From the NCBI GenBank assembly GCA_948496895.1, contig CAOOJO010000032.1, positions 1 through 13,991 of the forward strand: 13,991 nt of DNA, given 5' to 3'. Position 1 is the stretch's first letter. The number at the start of each line of letters is the position of its first letter. The notes beneath the pieces were generated by a model. That model did not search any database. It was given only the letters and a program-made list of their open reading frames with translations, and was not told where the DNA came from. Both the position numbers and the translations under genes were made by a program. The DNA is from an uncultured Acetatifactor sp. (GTDB lineage: Bacteria; Bacillota; Clostridia; Lachnospirales; Lachnospiraceae). Of this stretch, positions 1 through 7,380 are shown piece by piece.

Positions 1-1559
1 GGCTTCTCCAGCATCCCAGCCAGATCCTCCGCCAGCCCCTGGCGCAGGGCAGCCCTCACGTGCCGCTCCCGCGCTTCGGCGGTGTCTAGCATCTTCTCCA
101 CGTCCCCCAACTCCACGTTTTCCCGGACGGTGAAGGAGTACCTTCCGTAGTCCTGGAAGACCACGCCAAAGTACCGCCGCAGCGCATCGGGGGCCAGGTG
201 GGCTATGTCCCGGCCATCTATGAAAATCCGTCCGGAGTCCGGCTGGTACAGCCCGCATAGCAGCTTCACCAGCGTGGATTTTCCCGAGCCGTTATGGCCT
301 ACCAGGGCCGTCCGCGTCCCGGGGGGCAGCGCAAAGCTCACGTCCCGAAGGGCCGGTTCCTTCTGGCCCGGGTAGGTGAAGGTCACATGCTCAAAGCGGA
401 TGCCCGGCCCTGCTGCCTCCTGGGTTCCCTTTTTTCCGGCCAGGGCCTCCTTTTCCGTTAAGGCCATTTTCCCTACCGGGGGCTCCTCCTGATCCGTTAA
501 GCCCATTTTCCTTGCCGGGGGCTCCTCCTGATCCGCCAGGGCCATTTTCCTTGCTGGGGGCTCCTCCTGATCCGTTAGGCCCATTTCCCCGGCCGGGGCT
601 TCCTCCAGTTCCATAAAGGCCATATAGTAGCCCACGAAGGCCGCCCGCCTTTGCAGCTCGGAATACTTCTCCCCCAGGGAGCGGAACGCCCCTGCCATCT
701 GCTGCAGGGAGCCCGCCAGGGCGACGAACAGCCCCAGTGTGGCCTTGCCCTTCAGCAGGGCATCTGCGGAAAACAGCAGCACGATGGCCATCCAAAGCAC
801 CGTGGCCATCTCGCCCCAGGAATAGACCAGCTGGAACTGCACCGTGCGCCTGTACCGCTCCCTTACGATGCCGTCGGACAGCTCCTTCCTCTTCTTCAGG
901 AAATAGGGGACGGCCCCTGCAACCCTCAGGTCGTAGAGCGTCTCCCTGGCGGCCAGGGCCTTTTCGTAGCTCTCCATCAGGCGCTCGTCCAATGTCTGGC
1001 CCTCGTACAGCTCCATCATCAGGCGGATCCGCTTCAGGTCAAAGAACAGCACGGCTCCAAAGGCGGCCGTCCCCAGAAGCAGGCACCAGACAGAGAGGCT
1101 GGCGAAGACAGCTCCGTAGCAGAAGACGCTGACCAGCTCCGAGATCGTCTCCAGAAGGATGGTGAAGAATTCCAGGATATGCTCCTGGGGCGCGTCCCCC
1201 GCCCGCTTTATGGCGTCCATGGCCTCCGGGGACTCATAGGCCGCGTAGCTGATTCTGGTGAACTTGTCCAGCAGCTTTTCCGAGAAATGGCCGTAGAGCT
1301 TTTTCCGCATCCTCTGTTTGCCGATGCTGTTCCCGTAGGCTGCCAGGAAGGACAGCAGGGCCACCCCCGCGAAGCACAGCATCTCCCGCAGGAGCCTTCC
1401 GTCCCTGGAGACGGCGGCGTCCAGAATCCTGCCGCGGAAGAGGATGGACAGGGGGCCTGAGAGCGCAAGGAGCAGCATGGTGAGCAGATACCAGGCCGTG
1501 TCCGCCCCGCAGGCACGGAAGACGGATGCGACTATTATTTTTGTTTTGCTTTTCCTCAT
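1..1559 (-). CDS. ABC exporter half-transporter (TMD-NBD), partial: C-terminus beyond left edge
   Basis: This is a fused membrane/ATPase subunit of an ABC exporter; 519 codons are visible. The N-terminal half is hydrophobic, with membrane segments near residues 22-42, 62-78, 140-175 and 255-290. The nucleotide-binding domain starts near residue 385. Walker A is GHNGSGKST (421-429) and the Q-loop is VVFQD (near 465). The signature, Walker B and H-loop lie off the window. Between the two domains is a linker made of four 13-residue repeats (326-377, core DQEEPP) that exporters of this type do not normally have. The ATG overlaps the stop of the upstream gene (ATGA), with a GGAGGG site about 7 nt before it, so the two are translationally coupled and probably form a heterodimer. 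The substrate cannot be told: no peptidase domain or substrate gene is visible. The family assignment is firm; the heterodimer is inferred from the gene pairing. Confidence 0.93.
   Translation of the reverse strand, partial: MRKSKTKIIVASVFRACGADTAWYLLTMLLLALSGPLSILFRGRILDAAVSRDGRLLREMLCFAGVALLSFLAAYGNSIGKQRMRKKLYGHFSEKLLDKFTRISYAAYESPEAMDAIKRAGDAPQEHILEFFTILLETISELVSVFCYGAVFASLSVWCLLLGTAAFGAVLFFDLKRIRLMMELYEGQTLDERLMESYEKALAARETLYDLRVAGAVPYFLKKRKELSDGIVRERYRRTVQFQLVYSWGEMATVLWMAIVLLFSADALLKGKATLGLFVALAGSLQQMAGAFRSLGEKYSELQRRAAFVGYYMAFMELEEAPAGEMGLTDQEEPPARKMALADQEEPPARKMGLTDQEEPPVGKMALTEKEALAGKKGTQEAAGPGIRFEHVTFTYPGQKEPALRDVSFALPPGTRTALVGHNGSGKSTLVKLLCGLYQPDSGRIFIDGRDIAHLAPDALRRYFGVVFQDYGRYSFTVRENVELGDVEKMLDTAEARERHVRAALRQGLAEDLAGMLEK
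429..584 (-). repeat. 39-bp in-frame tandem repeat (3 good copies plus 1 degenerate) in ABC linker
   Basis: Units read on the minus strand are 584-546, 545-507, 506-468 and a diverged 467-429. Each begins with ATG and encodes M-[GA]-L-[TA]-D-Q-E-E-P-P-[AV]-[RG]-K; the fourth copy keeps only the start (MALTE). The 39-bp unit is a multiple of three, so copy-number change keeps the frame. It lies exactly between the membrane and ATPase domains. Confidence 0.95.
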
Positions 1560-3502
1560 GACTGTCCCTCCGTGTACCATCTGCTCTGCATGTCATAGAG
1601 CTTCCGGTACTCTCCCCCTTTTGCCATCAGCTCCTCGTGGCTGCCGCATTCCGCGATAGCCCCGGCCTGCATCACGGCGATTTTGTCCACCTGCCTGCAC
1701 AGGCCCACCCGATGGGAGATGATGATCGTGGTGCGGCCCTTGGCCAGGCGCAGGAATTCCTCCAGGATCCGGTTCTCCTGGAGCGGGTCCAAAGCGGAGG
1801 TGGGCTCGTCCAGGATGACCAGCTCCCTGTCTGCAAAGAGCACCCTGGCCAGGGCCAGGCGCTGCTTCTGCCCTTCCGAGAAGGTGGGGCCGCCGAACTC
1901 CCTTCCCAGAATCCTGCCGTATTCCCCAGGAATTTTACTGTCTGCCCCAGCTCCCTCCTTCCTCCGGTCTCCGCTGCCTTCCTGCCTTCTGTCGTCTTCC
2001 CAATTTCTGTCTTCCCGATTTGTGCTGTCTATCTGATTTCCGCTGTCTTCCCAGACCTGCGCTTCGTCAAGAGCTCCCTCCATGTCCACCCGTCTCAGCG
2101 CCGCCCTTATGCGCTCTTTGTCTCCCGCCCGGTCTATGTCCGCCAGGGCGATGTTCTCCTCCAGGGAAAGATTGTACAGGGCGAAATCCTGGGTCAGGAG
2201 CGCCGTGCGGCTGTACAGGGATTCCTTCCGGATCGTCCGTAAGTTTTTTCCGTTATAGCGGATTTCTCCCCGCTCCGGCTCATAGACGCCAAGCAGCAGC
2301 TTCACCAAAGTGGTCTTCCCGCTTCCGTTGACGCCCACCAGGGACACCACCTGGCCCTGTCGGATCGTCAATGTGGCGGCCTTCACTGCCTCCTTTTCGC
2401 TGTGGGGATAGCGGAAGCTTATGTCTTTCAGCTCGATGGACTCGATTGCCCCGGACAGCTCCTGTGGTGCAGCAGATTCCGCCGATTCCGCTGCTTCCGC
2501 CTCCTGTCTTTCTGGGACGCCGCTGTCTATGAATGAGAAATAATCCGCTGCCAAGCCCACGAAGCCCGGGATTTTCCCAGCGGAGCCGAAAAAGTTACCC
2601 ACCACATCCTGGACGCTTACAAATGCCACCAGGCACGCGCCGAATATGGGGGCGGATATGGCACCGTCCCTAAGCAGCCACAGGCAGAGGGCCACGCCAG
2701 TGAGATAGCCGCATGTCTTTACGGCATCGCAGAGCAGGCGGTAGCGACTCCTTTTCCTGTCCAGCCTCCACTGGGCCTCATTCACCCTGTCCCGCTCCTC
2801 CTTCCATCGGCCTGCCAGATACCCGGCAAACCCCATGACGCGCATCTCCCTGACGTTTCCCAGATTGGTGAACAGGGACCACAGATAGTCCCTCCCCCGC
2901 TTTCCCTGGGTGACGGCGGCCTCCAGGGCAAAGCTTTCCCTCTCCAGCAGCCAGTTGGACACAAAGAACTGGGCCACGCTGGCCGCGGCGATCGGCGGCA
3001 GCAGGGGATGGTAGGCCCACAGGGCGGCCAGCAGGGAAACGATACCTGCTATGGATGTGGTCAGGACGATCAGCAGCATGAAGATTCCGGGGATGCGGTC
3101 GTTCTGCACGCATTCCTCCGCCCGTTTCCTGCGGGCCATCGCTCCTTCGTCCTCAAACTGAATCAAGGGGAGCGCCGCGGTCGCGGCTGCAATGTGGTCC
3201 CTCAGCAGATACATGGCCTTCTCGTAGACTCCGGCGTTGATGCAGATGCTGGATAGGGAGCGGATGATATCGTATAGGACGAAATACAGAATCATGATTG
3301 CCGTATATACGTACAGCTTCGCTGTCTGCCCGCTCCCTGTCAGGCAGCCTTCTGCCGCTCCGAACAGGGCAGCGGAGAGCAGGGTCATCACCGCCGGGCG
3401 CAGGTTCTCCAGAATATAGGCCAGACTTGACAGAGCGCTTTCTATGGGTATTTTTTGGAAAAAGAATTTGATGATGCGCCAGATCACTTTTGTCGGTGCC
3501 AT
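1556..3502 (-). CDS. ABC exporter half-transporter (TMD-NBD), first gene of the pair
   Basis: A 648-residue fused permease/ATPase of the ABC exporter superfamily. Membrane segments lie near 35-53, 62-85, 138-162, 263-280 and 285-303. In the ATPase domain: Walker A GVNGSGKTT (390-398), Q-loop Q438, signature FSEGQ (541-545, Glu in place of the usual third-position Gly), Walker B LVILDE with the catalytic Glu (561-566), and H-loop His597. Two low-complexity stretches stand out: an Ala/Glu/Ser linker at 333-347, and a hydrophilic insert at about 483-527 between the Q-loop and the signature. The ATG is preceded by GGAGGG (plus-strand 3508-3513) at a good distance. It is followed without a gap by the second half-transporter (ATGA overlap). 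All ATPase motifs are present, so this subunit looks catalytically competent. Cargo is unknown. Confidence 0.95.
   Translation of the reverse strand: MAPTKVIWRIIKFFFQKIPIESALSSLAYILENLRPAVMTLLSAALFGAAEGCLTGSGQTAKLYVYTAIMILYFVLYDIIRSLSSICINAGVYEKAMYLLRDHIAAATAALPLIQFEDEGAMARRKRAEECVQNDRIPGIFMLLIVLTTSIAGIVSLLAALWAYHPLLPPIAAASVAQFFVSNWLLERESFALEAAVTQGKRGRDYLWSLFTNLGNVREMRVMGFAGYLAGRWKEERDRVNEAQWRLDRKRSRYRLLCDAVKTCGYLTGVALCLWLLRDGAISAPIFGACLVAFVSVQDVVGNFFGSAGKIPGFVGLAADYFSFIDSGVPERQEAEAAESAESAAPQELSGAIESIELKDISFRYPHSEKEAVKAATLTIRQGQVVSLVGVNGSGKTTLVKLLLGVYEPERGEIRYNGKNLRTIRKESLYSRTALLTQDFALYNLSLEENIALADIDRAGDKERIRAALRRVDMEGALDEAQVWEDSGNQIDSTNREDRNWEDDRRQEGSGDRRKEGAGADSKIPGEYGRILGREFGGPTFSEGQKQRLALARVLFADRELVILDEPTSALDPLQENRILEEFLRLAKGRTTIIISHRVGLCRQVDKIAVMQAGAIAECGSHEELMAKGGEYRKLYDMQSRWYTEGQS
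1922..2056 (-). repeat. Degenerate short-repeat, lower-GC insert inside ABC ATPase domain
   Basis: This in-frame stretch encodes a very hydrophilic run of Glu, Asp, Arg, Asn and Gly (residues about 483-527). Short units recur at the DNA level, for example GGGAAGACAG and near variants three times, giving peptide units such as WEDSGN, REDRN and WEDD. It is more AT-rich than the flanking coding sequence. It lies between the helical subdomain and the FSEGQ signature, where most ABC ATPases have only a short loop. The boundaries are approximate. Confidence 0.7.
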
Positions 3503-3548
3503 TGCTCCCTCCTTTTGCCCTGCTTTTCATAGAATGGACATTTGGTCT

Positions 3549-3578
3549 ATTATGGTCACAGAAGGGGTCAGCGCGCAA
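3549..3578 (-). promoter_or_regulatory. Candidate promoter of the ABC exporter pair
   Basis: Minus strand: TTGCGC (3573-3578), an 18-nt spacer, then CATAAT (3549-3554). This is about 45 nt upstream of the first ABC start codon, between it and the GH18 terminator. The -10 matches well and the -35 poorly, so this is only a candidate. Confidence 0.4.
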
Positions 3579-3617
3579 GCACCGAGAATGGTTATAATGA
3601 AAGTCACCGCTTCAGGA

Positions 3618-3659
3618 AAAGGCCCGGCTCCGGGAGTCATGGCTCCGGGGCCGGGTTCC
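3618..3659 (-). terminator. Rho-independent terminator of the GH18 gene
   Basis: Reading the minus strand, a very GC-rich hairpin has arms CCCGGCCCCGGAG and CTCCCGGAGCCGGG, with one G-U pair and one bulge. It is followed by a short T-run (CCTTTTCC). It starts about 45 nt after the GH18 stop codon and separates that gene from the ABC pair downstream. Confidence 0.75.
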
Positions 3660-3701
3660 GCTGTCAGAATGGTATCGCCTGCAAGGTCGATTCTTCCGTG
3701 T

Positions 3702-4724
3702 CTATGCGCGAAAGCCCTCATAGATATAGTTCAGCAGCGTACCGTCAGGATCGCAGCCGTATTCCCAGAACATGATCCCTCCCAGGCCTTTTTGCAGGAC
3801 ATAGTCCGTCTTGGCGCGAAGGCTTTCCCCATCGTCATAGCTGATGAAGCAGTCCCCGTTGAACAGATAGGGCGCCTTGCCGGCATCGTCCCAGTAGCGC
3901 CGATATCCGTTCTTGTCTATATACTTCTCCGCAAGCTCCTTGTATCCGGGGCCGCCTACCCCCACCGTTCCGGCTTCCCTGCCAAGGCCGTCCCCGCCGC
4001 CCTTCACTTCTTTCCAGACCCTTGCGTAAAAAGGGACTCCTACCACCAGCTTCTCAGCGGGCACTCCCGCCTCCTGGAACACCTTCACCGCCTTGTCCAC
4101 GCATACGTCGAACAGGTTCGACGTCCCGGCATAGAGCGAGGCGTGGTGTCCCGTCACTTTGACGAAACCTCCCTGGAGGTCATAGGTCATCAGCTGCACA
4201 TAATCCAGATATCGCTGTGCCTGGGCCATATCTGTGTGTTGCGTGAAATAACTGTCCCCGCCGGCCGCGATGGTCAGCATCCTGCACTCCCCCAGCGTGT
4301 CCAGCTCCTGGCGCAGCTTTTCCAGGAACAGGGTGAAATTCTCTTTGTCCCGTCTGTCGGCAGCGATTCCCGCCAGGGCAAAGCAGGGGTATTCCCAGTC
4401 GATGTCTATGCCGTCCAGCCTGTACTTGTCCACCAGGGCCGCAGCGCTCTTTGCCGCCTTCTCCCTGGAGGTCTCCGTCATAGCTGCCTGGGAGAAGCCG
4501 TCCGCGCTCCAGCCGCCCACGGAAAGGATGATCTTGATCTCTGGATGAATCCTGCGGATGCGCTCCAGCTCCGCCTCCTTGCCGACCCCTTCCTCCCATA
4601 CCACTTCATTGTCCCGGATGTGGCCAAAGGCGATGTTGATCACGTCCAGCTTCTGGATGTCCTCTTCCCGCATCTTGCCTATATTCCTGGTGCCCACATA
4701 ACCAATCACTTTTTTCTTGTTCAT
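3702..4724 (-). CDS. GH18 chitinase-like glycoside hydrolase without visible signal peptide
   Basis: A 340-residue single-domain glycoside hydrolase family 18 protein. Hallmarks: SVGGW (68-72); the catalytic DGIDIDWE (104-111, acid Glu111 with Asp107 and Asp109); QLMTYD (177-182, substrate-assisted catalysis residues); and Trp320-Glu321 at the end of the barrel. GH18 enzymes with these residues usually cleave beta-1,4-GlcNAc linkages in chitin, chito-oligosaccharides or related glycans. The start is set at 4724: AGGAG lies 10 nt upstream, and the in-frame ATG at 4802 lies upstream of the predicted transcription start. The N-terminus (MNKKKVIGYVGTRN) goes straight into the first barrel strand, and there is no LysM or carbohydrate-binding domain. 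A cytoplasmic site of action is therefore likely. It has its own promoter and terminator, so it is probably monocistronic. The exact substrate is unknown. Confidence 0.92.
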   Translation of the reverse strand: MNKKKVIGYVGTRNIGKMREEDIQKLDVINIAFGHIRDNEVVWEEGVGKEAELERIRRIHPEIKIILSVGGWSADGFSQAAMTETSREKAAKSAAALVDKYRLDGIDIDWEYPCFALAGIAADRRDKENFTLFLEKLRQELDTLGECRMLTIAAGGDSYFTQHTDMAQAQRYLDYVQLMTYDLQGGFVKVTGHHASLYAGTSNLFDVCVDKAVKVFQEAGVPAEKLVVGVPFYARVWKEVKGGGDGLGREAGTVGVGGPGYKELAEKYIDKNGYRRYWDDAGKAPYLFNGDCFISYDDGESLRAKTDYVLQKGLGGIMFWEYGCDPDGTLLNYIYEGFRA

Positions 4725-4781
4725 AACCGCTAATCTCCTCTCTTCGCCGCCTCGCAGTCTGTGATGTTTTCCTATATTCAT

Positions 4782-4809
4782 ATAATACATTACTATCAGC
4801 ACATGTCAA
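4782..4809 (-). promoter_or_regulatory. Strong sigma-A-type promoter of the GH18 gene
   Basis: Minus strand: perfect -35 TTGACA (4804-4809), 16-nt spacer, -10 TATTAT (4782-4787). The expected transcription start is near 4775, giving a leader of about 50 nt before the 4724 ATG. Two 11-bp A-rich repeats lie just upstream. Confidence 0.82.
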
Positions 4810-4828
4810 GAGCCTGACGCAGGGTAGA

Positions 4829-4850
4829 TTTTCTTTCAATTTTCTTTCAA
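4829..4850. repeat. Perfect 11-bp tandem direct repeat upstream of GH18 promoter
   Basis: TTTTCTTTCAA occurs twice back to back (4829-4839 and 4840-4850). On the minus strand it reads TTGAAAGAAAA, centred about 65 nt upstream of the predicted GH18 start. The period is about one helical turn, so both copies face the same side of the DNA. It could be an UP-like element or a regulator site. It lies between two divergent genes. Confidence 0.75.
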
Positions 4851-4895
4851 TTCCCCCCAAAATATCAACTTCCCCATTCCCATCCCCCGGGAAAT

Positions 4896-4904
4896 GTGGT
4901 AGAA
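4896..4904 (+). promoter_or_regulatory. Candidate extended -10 promoter of the UPF0371 gene
   Basis: TGG followed by TAGAAT (4899-4904) matches an extended -10 (TGn plus a TATAAT-like box), 38 nt before the 4943 start codon. No good -35 is seen 16-18 nt upstream, which fits the extended -10 type. Low certainty. Confidence 0.4.
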
Positions 4905-4942
4905 TGAAAAGGTATTTTTTGAAAAAATCAGGAGGCGGCAGA

Positions 4943-6418
4943 ATGAAAATCGGTTTTGACAATGACAGATACCTGAAGATGCAGTCGGAGCACATCAAGG
5001 AGCGCATCGCCAAGTTCGGGGACAAGCTCTACCTGGAGTTCGGCGGCAAGCTCTTCGATGATTTCCACGCGTCCAGGGTGCTCCCCGGCTTCGCGCCGGA
5101 CTCCAAGCTGCGGATGCTGATGCAGCTTTCGGACTACGCCGAGATAGTCATCGTCATCAGCGCCGCCGACATCGAGAAGAACAAGATACGGGGAGACCTG
5201 GGGATAACCTATGACGTGGACGTGCTGCGGCTGCGGGACGAATTCCTGAGCCGGGGCCTGTACGTGGGCAGCGTGGTCATCACCCATTACGCCGGGCAGC
5301 ACAGCGCGGAGCAGTTCAAGGCCAAGCTGGAGAAGCAGGGCATCCGGGTGTACCTCCACTATACCATCGAGGGATACCCCGCAAACGTCCCCCTGATCGT
5401 AAGCGAGGACGGCTACGGGAAGAACGACTACATAGAGACCTCCAGGCCACTGGTGGTGGTCACGGCCCCGGGCCCGGGCAGCGGGAAGATGGCCACCTGC
5501 CTCTCCCAGCTCTACCACGAGAACCTCCGGGGCACCAAGGCCGGGTACGCCAAGTTCGAGACCTTCCCCATCTGGAACATACCCTTGAAGCACCCCATCA
5601 ACCTGGCCTACGAGGCCGCCACCGCCGACCTGGACGACGTGAACATGATCGACCCCTTCCACCTGGAGGCCTACGGCGAGACCACGGTAAATTATAATCG
5701 GGATATCGAGATTTTCCCGGTGCTGAACGCCATCTTCGAGGGCATCTACGGGGAGAACCCCTACAAGTCCCCCACGGACATGGGGGTGAACATGGCGGGG
5801 AACTGCATCATAGACGACGAGGCCTGCTGCGAGGCCTCCCGGATGGAGATCATCCGCCGGTACTACGCCTCCCTGAACAAGGTGGTGCGGGACGGCACTT
5901 CCGAGACGGAGGTCTATAAAATAGAGCTGCTGATGAAGCAGGCCAAGATCACCGCCGCGGACAGGAAGGTCACCGTGGCCGCCAGGGAGCGGGCGGAGGC
6001 CCTAGGGGTGCCCACCGCGGCCATCGAGCTGGCGGACGGGCGCATCATCACCTCCAAGACCTCGGACTTCCTGGGGGCCTCCGCCGCCCTGCTGCTGAAC
6101 GCCCTGAAATACCTGGCGGGGGTGGAGCACGATACAAAGCTGATCAAGCCCGAGGCCATCGAGCCCATCCAGGACCTGAAGGTGCGCTACCTGGGCGGGA
6201 AGAACCCCAGGCTCCACACGGACGAGGTGCTGATCGCCCTGGCCCTGGAGGCCTGCCACGACGACAATGCCAGGCGCTCCTTAGAGCAGCTCCCGAACCT
6301 TCGGGGCTGCCAGGTGCATACCTCGGTGATGCTCTCCGAGGTGGACATCAAGATCTACAAGAAGCTGGGGGTGGACCTGACCAGCGAGCCGATCCAGACA
6401 ACAAGGAAGAAATATTAG
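4943..6418 (+). CDS. UPF0371 / DUF1846 family protein
   Basis: A 491-residue soluble protein of the conserved UPF0371 (DUF1846) family. I recognise the N-terminus (MKIGFDNDRYLKMQSEHIKE) and full-length colinearity; the biochemical role of the family is not established to my knowledge. A glycine-rich loop APGPGSGKM at 175-183 resembles a phosphate-binding loop but is not a standard Walker A. There is no signal peptide or membrane segment. The start at 4943 is chosen over the in-frame ATG at 4904 because AGGAGG (4930-4935) lies 7 nt before it and homologues begin at MKIGFD. Codon use is strongly biased to C- or G-ending codons, suggesting high expression, apart from a short AT-rich patch at 5687-5713. 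It stands alone between a divergent and a convergent neighbour. Confidence 0.93.
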   Translation: MKIGFDNDRYLKMQSEHIKERIAKFGDKLYLEFGGKLFDDFHASRVLPGFAPDSKLRMLMQLSDYAEIVIVISAADIEKNKIRGDLGITYDVDVLRLRDEFLSRGLYVGSVVITHYAGQHSAEQFKAKLEKQGIRVYLHYTIEGYPANVPLIVSEDGYGKNDYIETSRPLVVVTAPGPGSGKMATCLSQLYHENLRGTKAGYAKFETFPIWNIPLKHPINLAYEAATADLDDVNMIDPFHLEAYGETTVNYNRDIEIFPVLNAIFEGIYGENPYKSPTDMGVNMAGNCIIDDEACCEASRMEIIRRYYASLNKVVRDGTSETEVYKIELLMKQAKITAADRKVTVAARERAEALGVPTAAIELADGRIITSKTSDFLGASAALLLNALKYLAGVEHDTKLIKPEAIEPIQDLKVRYLGGKNPRLHTDEVLIALALEACHDDNARRSLEQLPNLRGCQVHTSVMLSEVDIKIYKKLGVDLTSEPIQTTRKKY

Positions 6419-6450
6419 AAAACGGAATCAGAAATGGAATCAGAAAAAGA

Positions 6451-6488
6451 GGAACCTCCGCAGGCCCATGCCCCGGAGGTCCTTTTTT
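6451..6488 (+). terminator. Bidirectional terminator between UPF0371 and YitT genes
   Basis: A hairpin with arms GGAACCTCCG and CGGAGGTCC (one bulged A) is followed on the plus strand by TTTTTT. It starts 32 nt after the UPF0371 stop. On the minus strand the same stem is followed by TTCCTCTTTTTC, so it can also end the trmB-trx-YitT transcript, whose last stop codon is at 6504. Confidence 0.88.
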
Positions 6489-6503
6489 ATGATTCTCAAA
6501 ATC

Positions 6504-7379
6504 TCAAAGCTTCTTCAGGAAATTCCCGTCCACCGTCACGCCCTCGTTGATCACGATGAACGCGTTGGGATCGTACTTGTGCACCACGGCCTTGAGCCTG
6601 GACACCTCGTACTTGGACAGAGTGATGTAGAGCATGTGGGACTGCTCGTAAGTATAGGCCCCCAAGGTCGTCCACTTGGTGAGGCCCCTGCCGATCTCCT
6701 CCATGATGGCCTTCTCCAGATCCACGTTGTTCAGCTTGGTGATGATATTGGCCTCCACGTTGATGTTCTGGATATGTACCTTGTCTATGGCCAGGGAGTG
6801 CACCGAGGCGAAGATCACGGAGTACACCACGATCTCAATGTCGAACAGGAAGAGGCAGATGACGTACAGGGACAGGTTCACGATCAGGTACACCTTCCCC
6901 ACGCTGAAGTCCCTCCGCCACTTGGTGAGCAGCACGCCCACCACGTCCAGTCCGCCGCCGGAGGAGGCCATCCGCAGGATGATGCCGATTCCGGCCCCGG
7001 ATATGATGCCTCCCACCACGCAGGCCGCCACGGTATCGTCCACCACCGGCACGATGGGCACCACGGACAGAAACACCGTCATGGCCGTGACGGTGACCAG
7101 GGTCTTCGCGAAGAACTTCCGCCCCATCCTGGTAAAGGCGATGACGAAGATGGGCACGTTGATGATATAGTAGATGATGCCCGCGATGTCGAAGCTGTGG
7201 AAATTCATGTGCAGGTATTCCACCAGCAGCGTCCTGATCACCTGACAGATGCCCATGAGCCCGCCCGAATACAGCTGGGCGGGCACCACGAACAGGTTCA
7301 CGCCGATGGCGTACATCAGTGATGCCACGATGCAGGCCAGCGTCCTCTTGCCCTCATATACCATGTTCTCTCTGCTCAT
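6504..7379 (-). CDS. YitT family membrane protein (DUF161 + DUF2179)
   Basis: A 291-residue integral membrane protein of the YitT family. Five or six hydrophobic segments lie within residues 13-190 (about 13-35, 62-83, 92-112, 116-136, 162-192), including the glycine-rich motif SSGGGLDVVG (139-148) typical of the family. The C-terminal part (about 225-285) is the soluble DUF2179 domain. The transport or signalling function of the family is not established. The start at 7379 is one nucleotide after the thioredoxin stop (TAAGATG), so translation is probably coupled. The ribosome site is weak, and an ATG five codons downstream (7364) is a possible alternative. It is the last gene before the shared terminator. 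Confidence 0.92.
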   Translation of the reverse strand: MSRENMVYEGKRTLACIVASLMYAIGVNLFVVPAQLYSGGLMGICQVIRTLLVEYLHMNFHSFDIAGIIYYIINVPIFVIAFTRMGRKFFAKTLVTVTAMTVFLSVVPIVPVVDDTVAACVVGGIISGAGIGIILRMASSGGGLDVVGVLLTKWRRDFSVGKVYLIVNLSLYVICLFLFDIEIVVYSVIFASVHSLAIDKVHIQNINVEANIITKLNNVDLEKAIMEEIGRGLTKWTTLGAYTYEQSHMLYITLSKYEVSRLKAVVHKYDPNAFIVINEGVTVDGNFLKKL

Positions 7380-7380
7380 C

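Noticed and set aside
429..584. Repeats considered as a CRISPR array
   Set aside because: Units abut with no unique spacers, lie inside an ABC transporter reading frame and have a 39-bp in-frame period.
651..1460. Open frame of 269 codons opposite the first ABC gene, and similar frames opposite the UPF0371, trmB, ABC-2 and exonuclease genes
   Set aside because: All lie fully over well-supported genes, lack start signals and encode Arg/Pro/Gly/Gln-rich sequence typical of shadows in GC-rich DNA.
1..3502. ABC pair considered as a bacteriocin exporter or self-immunity system
   Set aside because: There is no peptidase domain, leader peptide, modification enzyme or small precursor gene nearby; the right neighbour is an unrelated GH18 gene.
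3444..4733. Open frame of 429 codons on the plus strand opposite the GH18 gene
   Set aside because: It is a GC-rich antisense shadow: no domain is recognisable, there is no ribosome site, and the minus strand has a clear catalytic GH18 sequence with promoter and terminator.
4725..4802. Upstream in-frame ATG giving a 26-residue N-terminal extension of the GH18 protein
   Set aside because: It lies upstream of the predicted transcription start, next to the -35 box, has no ribosome site, and the extension is not a signal peptide.
6424..6446. Direct repeat GGAATCAGAAA after the UPF0371 stop
   Set aside because: Only two short copies, with no attachment-site or mobile-element context; likely a local duplication before the terminator.
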